From: Bacilli bacterium
Lineage (GTDB): Bacteria; Bacillota_I; Bacilli_A; RF39; UBA660
Direction: 5' to 3'
DNA: 64,000 nt
Assembly: GCA_900772095.1 (NCBI GenBank)
Contig: CAAGQJ010000016.1
Location: 1-64,000 of the forward strand
Below the pieces are notes generated by a model that worked only from the letters and a program-made list of their open reading frames with translations, was not told the DNA's origin and ran no database searches. A program made the position numbers and the translations under genes. Shown here in pieces: positions 11,701 to 19,400 of this stretch (the stretch's first letter is position 1; each line of letters starts with the position of its first letter).

Positions 11701-12392
11701 TATGAGAAGATGTGGCCGGCTTCTATTCCGGTAGTACCGACATAGATGTTTCTTCCTCTGACTATGAAGTTCACATCCCACTTCTCGTTCACGAGTGCAA
11801 GAGCATCCCAACATTTCTTCGAGTCGACGGTGATGGACATTGATTCGATGACGTTATCGTCGGTTTTCTCTCCATAAACCGACAACCACTCACTTTCGAG
11901 GGCTCCACGCTGCACGGATCGTTCCTTGTTTCGGGAGTAAATCTTCCAAAGACCCGCACCAATCTGCTCGTCGAGGTTCGCCTGGATCCTGTCGAGCAAA
12001 TCGTCCAAAGTCTGTACGAAGAATGGGAATTTCGGTAGGGAAGTGTAGTGGAGTTCGTTGTCGTTCAATACCACATCGAGGAATTCAGCTCTAGCAAGCT
12101 CATCCTGCAATGCGTTGAACTTCACGCTGTCATATACGAAGCCCTCTCCGTATGTGTCGGGTCTGGCCTGCTTATCCTTGCCCGGCTCGTAGTTGAGCTC
12201 AAACCGCTCGCCACGATAGAAAAGATAGTCACCTATCTGAAAGTTGATAGGCACTTCATGCTTGAAATTGATAGTCACGAAGCACTCACCCATCCAAGAA
12301 TCGGAGTATTCCAATCCATGAACGGTTATCTGCTCTCCGTTAACGTCTGTCAGCTTCGAGCCATCCTTATGATAAATATTCCAAGTACTCAT
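2769..12392 (-). CDS. Giant tail fibre / baseplate hub protein with C-terminal S74 chaperone, 3207 aa
   Basis: Residues about 1-700 resemble the N-terminal hub/tail-associated region of Bacteroidales siphophage minor tail proteins. A helical, Lys/Ala-rich segment lies around 1150-1350. The long middle carries Gly/Ser/Asn-rich beta repeats, each with an SHQSL/THQSL box and a nearby MEYDATNKA-like box. The last 110-120 residues contain SDIRLKQDL and are a peptidase_S74 intramolecular chaperone, which trimerises fibres and then cleaves itself off. It would sit at the tail tip and contact the host surface. The gene covers 15% of the window; its C-terminal half (about 3160-6000) is visibly more A/T rich than the rest, a sign of modular exchange in the host-range part. 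Confidence 0.9.
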   Translation of the reverse strand: MSTWNIYHKDGSKLTDVNGEQITVHGLEYSDSWMGECFVTINFKHEVPINFQIGDYLFYRGERFELNYEPGKDKQARPDTYGEGFVYDSVKFNALQDELARAEFLDVVLNDNELHYTSLPKFPFFVQTLDDLLDRIQANLDEQIGAGLWKIYSRNKERSVQRGALESEWLSVYGEKTDDNVIESMSITVDSKKCWDALALVNEKWDVNFIVRGRNIYVGTTGIEAGHIFSYGLGKGLYEIVQNADSDQSVITRLRAYGSEKNLPSHYYADLGVKYVANITKVVTASTNVELELDLDYIETYFKNKRKYVVSGESQEQSNGWVLQVTFDFQTTITGYVTQSGSSGKCRFYSELKGGQVDSGDEESKEKLDAFISQVKAGNTKMYITSGLNKKAVPSSMKEYAKNLPNNMSINRLMLPGFPHVSLSDFYDSLTEQEKKYVNPTGKLHRFSTDPYRPYIDSLNIEEIGLRSASQFFDTDDKTNGVIEIYPTIEEMEIGGVRVDEIDEGVAPNDDGRFGDNETVKNVDIYLNKAIDFDINDLKDDEFSISMKDGMCGGRTFKVASSTKVDGRWRLTIERSKDDALELWFPYKDYPIKNGDHFVLTGITLPDSYVNAASLKLLKYAIALLDKNDYTRYVYQPKVDELFMVRQHDLAQADETGTIKSLHDTLKAGDLMNFNDTDLNIEGIISIDQLTIKEEDGKIPTYDITLREDKEVGTIQKIQQQISSLQSGNGGTGAGLTTTQVKNQVATEGSKHFISKINDDTAKGTITWEKIQKLLSGLLVGNSNNENGGSWTTDAEGRSHLITDYLEVRMKAIFEELVIKKTSTIGGKEIISPAGGVVAHKVEEVTVTYNDVSQKAYRCYFLAEQEGDAVDNDFSVNDQVRSESFNVRKGTYHKVGNHFYWRLVIGRDEDPVELEGKKYHYIDLSDTDCATASDVPAKGDVLSQCGNRTDVDRQNCLIFSAVDTYSPSVSLYHGINSYSFANKEYVEYGVNKQTNKAFFNVYGDMYVGDRPTKENGYEGSSYIKYDSAAKQVYVKGKISAKSTVDGKELSQYIKENSAKGLTEEQVNNLIKNSQVIADLQNQVDGAIETWFYDGVPTLKNAPASSWTTDKEKDTHLGDLYYDNKTGKAYRFAKDGNTYKWTIITDTDIAKALADASKAQETADGKMKVFSSQPTPPYQVGDIWVNATYPSDGSTYKNEVLRCQTDKKAGSQFAIADWIKASKYTDDTVANAAKKAAEEAKKAAETAQTNITNLGKTVTINKKAFDSYVTDGYLEPSEIAAMAQDSKRLEDAFAAAEKSYNEVKGAEVLKSTKELTDLNTAFATLTTAKKELIKYLSDISARYNAADINGKATIVSAVGTKFTNFQSAYSAFYDKLGLANAYITSKIYGDLGVVIGDVTSLAYLKKALMDAPDTEINGGLVLTSLIGLRDTDGNTTAGINGITEKSAKGGGIAAWFGGEMVDKDYNDGSKTPANTIFRFDGSGYVAGGAIWWGTDGRVHADPTSFIISEKNLGAYLTFFEPTWKAGSAGTSVADLVSLKPNAPFTKLGVSGDATFEGAISFHGIKLTYDATNKAIKIDGNLYATGGITAYGAASSGAGGGGLNASVISYARIIEGSYTDADLTSIPNAYAIKAISSRIDNIATELGGLNLSWDNITGKPSTFAPSAHTHKWVEITDRITKVSQLTNDAGYLTSHQSLAGYYTKTEIDAKGYTTNKGTVTSVALTLPTGLVCATKTITTSGTFAISLASGYSIPTTAKQAAWDGAVSAKHTHSNKSVLDGISSTKVSHWDSAYNWYALMTTDEETADGIINKWNEVVSFLANIAQTDTLSGIVDGINKSISDEVTRAKKAEGVNASGISTNKTNITTLQGYFTSGSAKKALQLTNARKLWGNSFNGTADINGSIIVPSGKYISIGNIKMEYDATNKALKITNTTTNEVANLYTSGGVSAYGVGTSSSGGGGLNGSVKAYADAIKLTTENLSEIASAYSVAKLYSEIQNVASAVPSISVSVPTGGNALTGATYDASTGVISFTKGTFLTTHQSLDGYVNAVAVSGSGNAVTAVTKSGKTITFTKGATYLTSHQSLSNYYTKSSVDSLLNGKSATTHTHSVKINGITKTIAASGGDAVDLGTYLTTHQSLAAYATQNWVKNEATAHNADMVDNYHASGLFTGFSISDVANKVTISIGGTSKALNLVRAFPSGVGHNFNDIATHGNSMGMSNIAAPYASSTANYQTLNGYVNPNGQTGWHHYINLSYTDSNNTETSPNMWQTQFAIKAGTTEVYVRSRAGGKISNSAAWDAPWVRLARVTDNVASASKVANALSWSGYSSGSYNGSAAMSISIPNNTNQLTNGAGFITASASISGNAGSATKLQNSRTINGTSFNGTANIVTSYWGTTRKLWGNSVNGNADVNGSITIANTDGVYVQIGDVRLVYDKANTAIKVVKSDGTTAANFYATGGISAYGASDGTSSGGGLNGSVKSYADALKLASESLSEIASAYSIKALASRISSLEGGSATSISVSGGGNAVTSITKNGTTISVVKGSTFLTSHQSLDGYVNNITTSGTGNAITSVTKSGKTVTFTKGATFLTSHQSLSAYLKSADAANTYLKLSGGAMTGNISYKGSKNTYDMIRFVDNNVDIYGNGICIGGGGLTIIGGGESANEVLKQHTNGGDENMIVANDAAIDFFSNMNSGWDSRKAGSFDTSGYWNGVGFKKNNSNDNYVLTGGGGHKAISTLSVSYASSAGSANSVAWSNVSGRPTKVSQFTNDSNYATQSWVTGKGYLTSHQDISGKVNRTGDYLDTDSDRWWISNSKFGINLHNSDIVGVNSIYTADVSNGPEESISFKRSNGNYDTLRMADGVIWFGTDYAVDKTINEYQILHTNNISMSLTSDGFINMSVGGVQKQAYIYAIGSIDGYNSYPDGRTTSINDYTKGLNRLFLTHATSSLQSSQRPLGNDGHILHFGWDNNGGWDAQLAITANGDKPYIAVRAQYSGTWRNWYGAALLKCTNYISGNGGLLIERTDKDLDTYIGVINGKYDIRLMIGSGNVNRGIYDVATGNWMLYRDASTNIYMNGSVLASGGITAYTSSDIRLKQDLRKLDYLSIIKAMGGTFGFAWKKDNTRSIGWIAQHVLCNPHLKDIVETDEKGYYKINYWSPKLIATAFGAIEQVGDEVSRLKALVVFLESEVQRLSGKQDRSDKKRLDNKNINLLN
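4590..7345 (-). repeat. Degenerate in-frame repeats in the tail fibre gene
   Basis: The coded box (S/T)HQSL recurs near 4620, 4745, 5990, 6150, 6270 and 7310, each next to KVSQLTND- or TKSGKTVTFTKGAT-like stretches. Spacing is irregular (about 120 to 1200 bases). These are fibre-shaft building blocks rather than a mobile repeat; they offer sites for recombination that would change shaft length. Confidence 0.7.
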
Positions 12393-12401
12393 GTGTCTGT
12401 G

Positions 12402-12890
12402 TTATCCTAAATTTGAAATCCTGCCCTGCGCATCCATAATTGGCTTGATGTCAGTAACAGGGTCGTTAATCTTGAAAGTAATAGAGAGGACTAGCAAGTC
12501 CTCGTTGCCCGGATATCTGTACAGGTCCGGATCAATGCTCTTCAGTCTCACATGCTGCCTTCCAATCTTATTGAAGTCGCAGTACATTTTCATCATACCA
12601 GACTTACGGAGATAGTCAATGAAAGCCTTACACTTCTCGTTTGCGCCGAAGGCATCACCCTTGAACAGGAACTTGACCTTGTTCTCGTATGCCGCCATAT
12701 AGAGACCATTCTTGCCAATATACTCATCGTCTCCATGCTCGTCGTGCCATTCCCTTTTCACAGGTTCCTTGACTGAATCGCAAGGCTTGAACGGACTCTC
12801 GCTAACGTACATTCCGAAGTCGGCGATGGAGTCCTTCACCTCGTTCCCATCGCCTTCCTTCTGCATGTATATCCTGAAATAATCTTTCAT
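12402..12890 (-). CDS. Distal tail-like protein, 162 aa
   Basis: Starts MKDYFRIYMQKEGDGNEV. It lies between the tape measure and the giant fibre/hub, which is the usual place of the distal tail (Dit-like) component joining tube and tip. The sequence is mixed alpha/beta with no signal peptide. The function is assigned from gene order; no diagnostic motif was found. It begins just downstream of a promoter box at 12915-12922. Confidence 0.7.
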   Translation of the reverse strand: MKDYFRIYMQKEGDGNEVKDSIADFGMYVSESPFKPCDSVKEPVKREWHDEHGDDEYIGKNGLYMAAYENKVKFLFKGDAFGANEKCKAFIDYLRKSGMMKMYCDFNKIGRQHVRLKSIDPDLYRYPGNEDLLVLSITFKINDPVTDIKPIMDAQGRISNLG

Positions 12891-12914
12891 ACCTAAATCA
12901 ACTATTTATAATTG

Positions 12915-12922
12915 CAAATATA
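12915..12922 (-). promoter_or_regulatory. Internal promoter -7 box (TATATTTG) for tail-tip genes
   Basis: Minus strand reads TATATTTG, in the only sizeable A/T-rich gap (12891-12967) within the tail operon. It would allow extra transcription of the distal tail, fibre and downstream genes independent of the head genes. Confidence 0.5.
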
Positions 12923-12967
12923 CAAAATAATACATAAATATGCAAGTAATATACGCATAAATATGCG

Positions 12968-13483
12968 TTAATTGAACTTAAAGTCGTGTCTATCCCTGAT
13001 ATTGACTGGTCCGGTAGCTTTCACGACTGTTCCTCCGTATTGGTAGACGAAGCACTTTGCGGTATCTTCGCATTCAACATGAAGCTCTGCGCCATCTAAC
13101 AGATTGACAAACACCCTGGAGAACCCCTTGACCTTCAGGTAAAGTGAAGAGCTGTGTCTTACGTATATCTCTCCACTGTCCATCCAGTCATAGTTGATGT
13201 TTGCTACACACTCTCCATTGAGGATGACAATCTTTGGGTTTTGGAGGTCAACGTTCTCGTCAACATACACACCATGATCATGAATGACATCACCAAAGTA
13301 CTTCTTCATATCCTTGGTTGAAGGCCAGTTCTTTCCGATACAGAAGTCAATACCCTTAACAAACTTCTCGACCATCTCATGCTTGGATGAGTTGTCGTGC
13401 CACTCGGCGGTCCACTGAGCGCAAAGACCCAGTGAAACCGCCTCGTTCTTCATTCTGTCTGATAAATTTCTTTTTTCAAACAT
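12968..13483 (-). CDS. Tail-region protein of unknown function, 171 aa
   Basis: Starts MFEKRNLSDRMKNEAVSLGL. The second half repeats short beta-strand-like units (GECVANINYD, GEIYVRHSSS, AELHVECED), suggesting a small right-handed beta-helix or repeat fold. The start lies 3 bases after the tape measure stop (13486), so the two are translationally linked. I recognise it only as a type seen behind tape measure genes in Bacteroides phages. Confidence 0.75.
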   Translation of the reverse strand: MFEKRNLSDRMKNEAVSLGLCAQWTAEWHDNSSKHEMVEKFVKGIDFCIGKNWPSTKDMKKYFGDVIHDHGVYVDENVDLQNPKIVILNGECVANINYDWMDSGEIYVRHSSSLYLKVKGFSRVFVNLLDGAELHVECEDTAKCFVYQYGGTVVKATGPVNIRDRHDFKFN

Positions 13484-13485
13484 AA

Positions 13486-16400
13486 TTATTTCATTTTTAA
13501 AGATTTCGTACCATTGATAACTCTGTTGAAGTTATCGTTATACTCAATGAAAATTTTCTCGATTCTCTCTGCTGCATCTGCATTGCGCAAGGTATTCCGA
13601 GCAATAAGGTTAAGCTGAGTCAACTGAGACTTTGCAATCTCGCTCATCTCTGGAAGGAATTTACCCTGCATTTCCCTAATTACAGAGACATCAAGTCTAA
13701 CCGCGTTAAGATAGGATGCGAGAAGGTCGATTTCTTCCTCATTAATGCCCTTAGTCGAATTGGTCATAGAGGAACTTCCGTTTTCTCTCAAATCAAGTCC
13801 CTTTTCCTTTAGAGCATCGAAGATACCGGTTAACTGAGGAACTACATTTTCGCCAACTTGGTAGAGCTTGTCTGCGAAATCATTCATGTCAGTCTCATCA
13901 AGTTTACCCTTTTCATCAAGGATTCCCGTAAGCCATTCGAGAGGTTTTTCAAGTGCTTTCTCCATGATTTTCTGAGATACAATATTCTTCGTAACTTCGC
14001 GAACCATTTCCTTGACCTTATTCTTGTAAGCCTCAACTGCATCTTCCCCCTTAGTCCATGCGCTCACAACAGTATCAGTCAGCTGATTTCCCCAGCTCTT
14101 CATATCGATAGAGTAAACGTCTTTCAGGAAGTCCTGAGCGAACGTCTTAATCTGCAACTGCATCTCCTTGATTTGCTGATCGTAGTCGGCAATCTTATCC
14201 TTGTCCGTCTTTTTCTTATCCTCCTCAGCTTGTCTCTGCTTTCTCAACTCGTCTTCCTGAGCGTGGAGTAGGGCGAGCTGATCTGCGTATGCGGAAGGAT
14301 TCGTCTCCGTCTTCATCACAGCATCATAGGTCTCCTTGCTGTAGTGACTCAAGTTCTTGCCGCCGAAGAATCCCTTACCTGTATCAGTCTTAGAAAAAGC
14401 CTCCCAAGCCTTATAGTCATTCTTGACATCGTTGAGCTTTTTAGTCGTATCGGAAGACCTTTCGTAAGAATAGATTCCACCGAGAGTCTTTTCAATAACG
14501 GAACTGATATTGCTAGATAGGTTCTTCAATTCATTCAGCTGTCTCTCTGCGAGCTTTATCTGTCTGTCGAGCTTAGCATCATGAGCCTTCGCAAACGCCT
14601 TGATAGGTGAGGTAAATATGCCGGTGACACCGGCAAGGATTCCACCAACGTTGCCGGACTCCGCGCTTGTTACCACCTTTGACAGTGAACTTGACATGCC
14701 AGAGAATGTCTCGAAGAACGCAGAAGCGTCCTGCCATCCGTCAGACTCGGTATCAACGCCGAGAAGAGAAGCTGTCTCCTTGATGTCATTGAACGCTTCG
14801 AACATTCCCTGTACATTCTGGTCGATAATGCTTACTACGTTAGCAAACTTATCAAGAGATTCTTTCGCCTTTGTTCCATCCTTAAACAGAATCTCAGCAG
14901 CCTTCATCATAGCCTTTCCACTGGCAATCATACTGTCACCACGCTTGATGAAGTTTTCGTCTCCCATTTTGAGGCCAAGTTCGCGAACCTTCTTGCCTTC
15001 AGCAATTTTACTTGCTGCGATGGTCATCTGCTCGCTAGCATCAGAAATCTTCTGCTCAGCCATTCCCTTCAGACCTCCATTGAGGAAAGTCTTCTTTGGA
15101 CTCGTCAGCTTCGATAACTGCTCATCAAGCTGCTTGATTTCCTTGGCGTACTCTCTCGCATCGATAGCTCCGTTTTGCAGAGCCTCATTGATATTCTGCC
15201 TGATTCTTGCTCCGATAGCCTGAGCCTTATCCATGCCGAGAGAGACGATGGCTCCGTAGAAGTTGAGATAATCAGAAGAGTTCTTGAACTTGTCAAGTTT
15301 AACCTGACCAATCTCCTTGTCTCTCTGAATCTCATACCTCGCCTTGATACCAGGATCATTCGTCTTATTGATAAGTTTATCGTAATCCTGTCGAATCTTA
15401 AGAATCTTGTCCTCATAATCTTCTGTCTTCTCGATGATATCGGCGGCATCTTGCAAAGACTTAACATAATTACCACGGAGGAGTTCGGTAATCTTCTTCC
15501 ACTCTTCGTACTGATTTGGGAGCTTAAGCTTTTCCTTAGCTTCACCATCAGTCATACTGAGAGAATCCTGGAGATTGAATATCTCATGGTAGTGAGCGTA
15601 ATACTCGTCCATAAGAGACTGAACCTTGTCGTCCATCTGAAAAGCATCAACCCATGCAGATTCAGCAAAGAACTTGCTCCCCGTCTTTTCGAGGAGGCTC
15701 TTGTATAAATCCCAACGCTCGGACAGCTTGTTCATTGACTCGTTGAAATCCGCTGCCTTTCTCTCGTACTCCTTCTTGTCCTTCTCGTCGAAGAGCCACT
15801 CTGCAACCTCACGATAGATGGAAGTTTGGAACTTCTTTCTCTCGGTGGTGTTTATACTGAATCCTTCAAGGAGAGAATTGACAGCCTTCTTATAGTCGTC
15901 AAGATTAAGACCGGTAACCTCAGGGAAGAGATTGTAAGTCTTCTTCTTTGCCTCTTCATCAGACATTAGGCTCTTGTACTTCTGGTACATCTGCCTTGCA
16001 GACTTAAGACTGCTTAGACGCTCCTGTAAACGCTTGAGTTCTATATCTTCTTTGCGACCTGAATTCCCATTTCTTCCCTTCGGAACCTTATTGGACTTTT
16101 TGTCTTGCGGATAGAATTTATAGCCGAGACCTTCCCATGCCGCCTGATTCAAGCTATTGTAGCTTTCCAAAGCCTCATCTCGAAGTGCCTTAGATATCTT
16201 ACCGCGTTTGAACTTGTTCTCGCGGTTCTTATACTCGTTGTACCTGTTCTGCAACTCTGTTTGCAGGTTATTATCCGTATTGTAGTCGGAAGTTTCGTCA
16301 AGATAAGAATCGAGCATAGCCGCCTGTGCTTCTACCCTCGCTTTACTCTTTCCTGTCTTGGATAAATTTCTGCGGACTCTTTGCTGCATAGGCGTCTTTG

Positions 16401-19400
16401 GTTTCTCGACCTTGCCGCCACCTGCTTTCTTTGGCTGTTTTGCACCAGCCTCCTGATAGAAGATAGACTTCAAGTACTCACGAATCTGAGGAACATTCAC
16501 CTTGCACGCATCGAGCATTCTTTCTATCATGCTCGCAAAGCGTGAAGAATTCCTGTTGCACCACTTCGAGAAATCTACACCGAACAGGTTGAATGACTTC
16601 TTAAGGAAGTTAATGATTCTAGGAATATTCTTCTTAGCGATTTCATTTATCTGGTCACTAACCTTGTTGGCCCTTATTCCTATTTTATAAATGCTATTTG
16701 CAATATCATTGCTTCCGTTACTTGACTTCAAAACGAAAGAATCCCAGTTTGCGCCTCCTCTTTCTGCGAGAATACGAATCTTCTCATCGAGAGACATGGT
16801 TCTTTCCTCTGGCTTCAGGAACTGATTAGCAATACTATCCATTCTTGATTTCGTTTCCTCGTCAAGTCCGGATAGAAGCGTCTGGTACTTGATAACCGCC
16901 TCGTTGAGGTCTTCGACAGCATCCTCTATCGTGTCTGCAAAAGGATTACCGGAACCCCAACCGCCTGAAGCTCCAAGTGCTCCTGCAACTAGATCCGAGT
17001 CGTTTGCTTCCTGCTGTGAGTTATCACGAGCGGCAACTATTCCCTTATTGAGAATATCATACTGCTCGTTAAGATTCTTCGCCCTTGCAATTTGATCTTC
17101 TATAGTTTGGGTATAATCTCCGCTATTTTGAAGGAGTTCCTTCATCGAGTTTACCCGCTGCTGCAAGTCAGCACTATTTGTAGGCTTCTCGTTCGCAAGT
17201 TCGTCTTCGTAACCTTTCTTCTTGTTGTATGCCGAATCCCTGAATCCCTTCGCATTCTCGGAAATTCTATCCATATCACTGCTATAGCTGGAGAATATCT
17301 GAACAGCTGCCCCGATAGCAAGTCCCCACCATCCGCCAAGCATCGTAAAGAGAGACTTGATTCCTCCGCCTATCTTAGAGATACCCATATTCATTACGGC
17401 AGCAAATCGTGTTCCTCCGAGTATAATCTGCTCCTGTCTTGCTGTAATCTGTCCCATCACAGCAAGCTGACTAACAAGCTCTCTGGTTATAAGACCTTCC
17501 TTGACCGCTTTTTGCATTTGAAGAACAGACATCTTCCCTTCAAGTGCAAGACGAGACATAGCATTCGCCCTTGAAGCGGTATCAGACAGCAAGTATGCCC
17601 TTGCCTGTACATTCTGCAACGCCTTCTGTTGAGTAATCTTACCTTCTGTGACAAGTTGCTGCTGTTCGATAGCGTAAGTCCTCAGCTGAGCGTTCATCTG
17701 CTGAGTGTAGTTCTTGTTTATTGAGCCTAACCCGAGCTTACCGGAAGCCATCAGTCCGAGTTTCCTTGCAGCAAATATAGCTCCGAAAGATAACATTGCA
17801 GGTGATAGCTTATCCAATGCCAAAACCAAGTCTGTTACTCGGTTGATAATGAACGAGAACGTACCGCCTATGACATTCTTTCCTTCTGCAAATTTACCGA
17901 GCATAATATCCCACGCGTCGATAAGCTTATTCCAGCGGCCAAGCAGTGTTTCGGACAACACGAGCTGCATATTGTAGAACTGGCCACCCTCATCAGTCAT
18001 TTTCCACAGTACCTTCTGAACATCCTCGAAGCTTACCTGCCTTCCAGATATCATCTTCTTGACGTCTGCTTGAGTATAATTCTTGCGCCCGTTCTTGCCT
18101 TCAGAATTATATAATTCCGTTATCTTCTGCAAGAGAGGAAGTCCTGCGTAAGCAAACTGGCGCAACTCCTTACCATCGAGCCAAGAACGAGCCTTTACCT
18201 GTCCGAATGCCAAACCTAATCGACCGAAGTCAACACCAAGACCTGAGGCAATATCCGCAAGTCGCTTTGTGGTATCATACAAGTCATTTGCCTCGACTCC
18301 GAATGCAGCCAACTGTTTAACATCTCTGTTCAGCTCTCCAAACTTGAATGGAGACTGCAATGCAAGCTGCTGAGTCTGAGCGAATAATTCGTCAGCCTTC
18401 TGCACATCTCCAAGGATAGAGCGCAACGCTACATGCTGCTGAACAATCTCACCACCGGTCTGTACGATTGAATTAAAGAATTGCTGCGCGCCAAAGACAA
18501 TACCTCCCTGCAAGAAGAGAGATTTGATGTCTCCGACTATGGATTGCATCTTCTTCGCTTCAGCGTTTGCTCCGGCGAATGCTGCTGCAAGGTCGTTTCG
18601 TGCCTTTGCGGCAGACTGAGCAATTTCCTGCTGACGTTTCTGTTCAAGCTCAACACCTCTCTGAACTTCTCGGTTTACTGCCTTCTGGTCCTGAAGAACC
18701 CTTGATGCTAATGTTGTGTCATGACCACTACCAATACCGCCAAGCGCGCCAACATAATCTCTCCAATTCTCAGAATTCAGCCTATCCCTGATAGCTCTAA
18801 TGGCTCTCATTAAAGATAGAAGTCTCTTAATCTCAGCTTCCGCCTTACTTACATCTGCGCCAATGGATATTCCCTTGCTGTATTCCGAACGAAGCTGACG
18901 AACCTTATTGCCGAGAGAATCGTATCGGCGTTCGGTGTTCTTCAACTCGTTCTGTCGCTGCTTCTCTGCTGCAATATCTTCACGCTTCGCCTTGGCAGCA
19001 TCTCTTGTAGCCTGAGCTTCTGCTTTCCTGTTAGCTTTATCTTGTGCAGAGTTTAAATCCCTTTGTGCCTGGGTAGCATTTGCAAGGCTTGATGAAAGCC
19101 TGTTCACTTCCTCCGCATACGACGAATAGGAAGGCCTACCACCCTTACCCATAAGGGCAATATTGGCATCCTCTATTCTTCTTTTGAGCTCGGTTGCTTC
19201 CGAAAGAGCTTTTTCTAAAGCACTTGTATTTACTCCAAGCTCTAGGCCTCTCATGCCGGCGCGTTCACCTCTACCGATTACAAGCGACATCTTAGCATAG
19301 AGCCTAGACATTCTTTCAGTATCGGCTTCTATGCGTCTGGCTTCGGCGGCAGATTGTCTCTTCCTTTCATCAGAGGCTTGCTTTTCTGCCTTTCTCTTGG

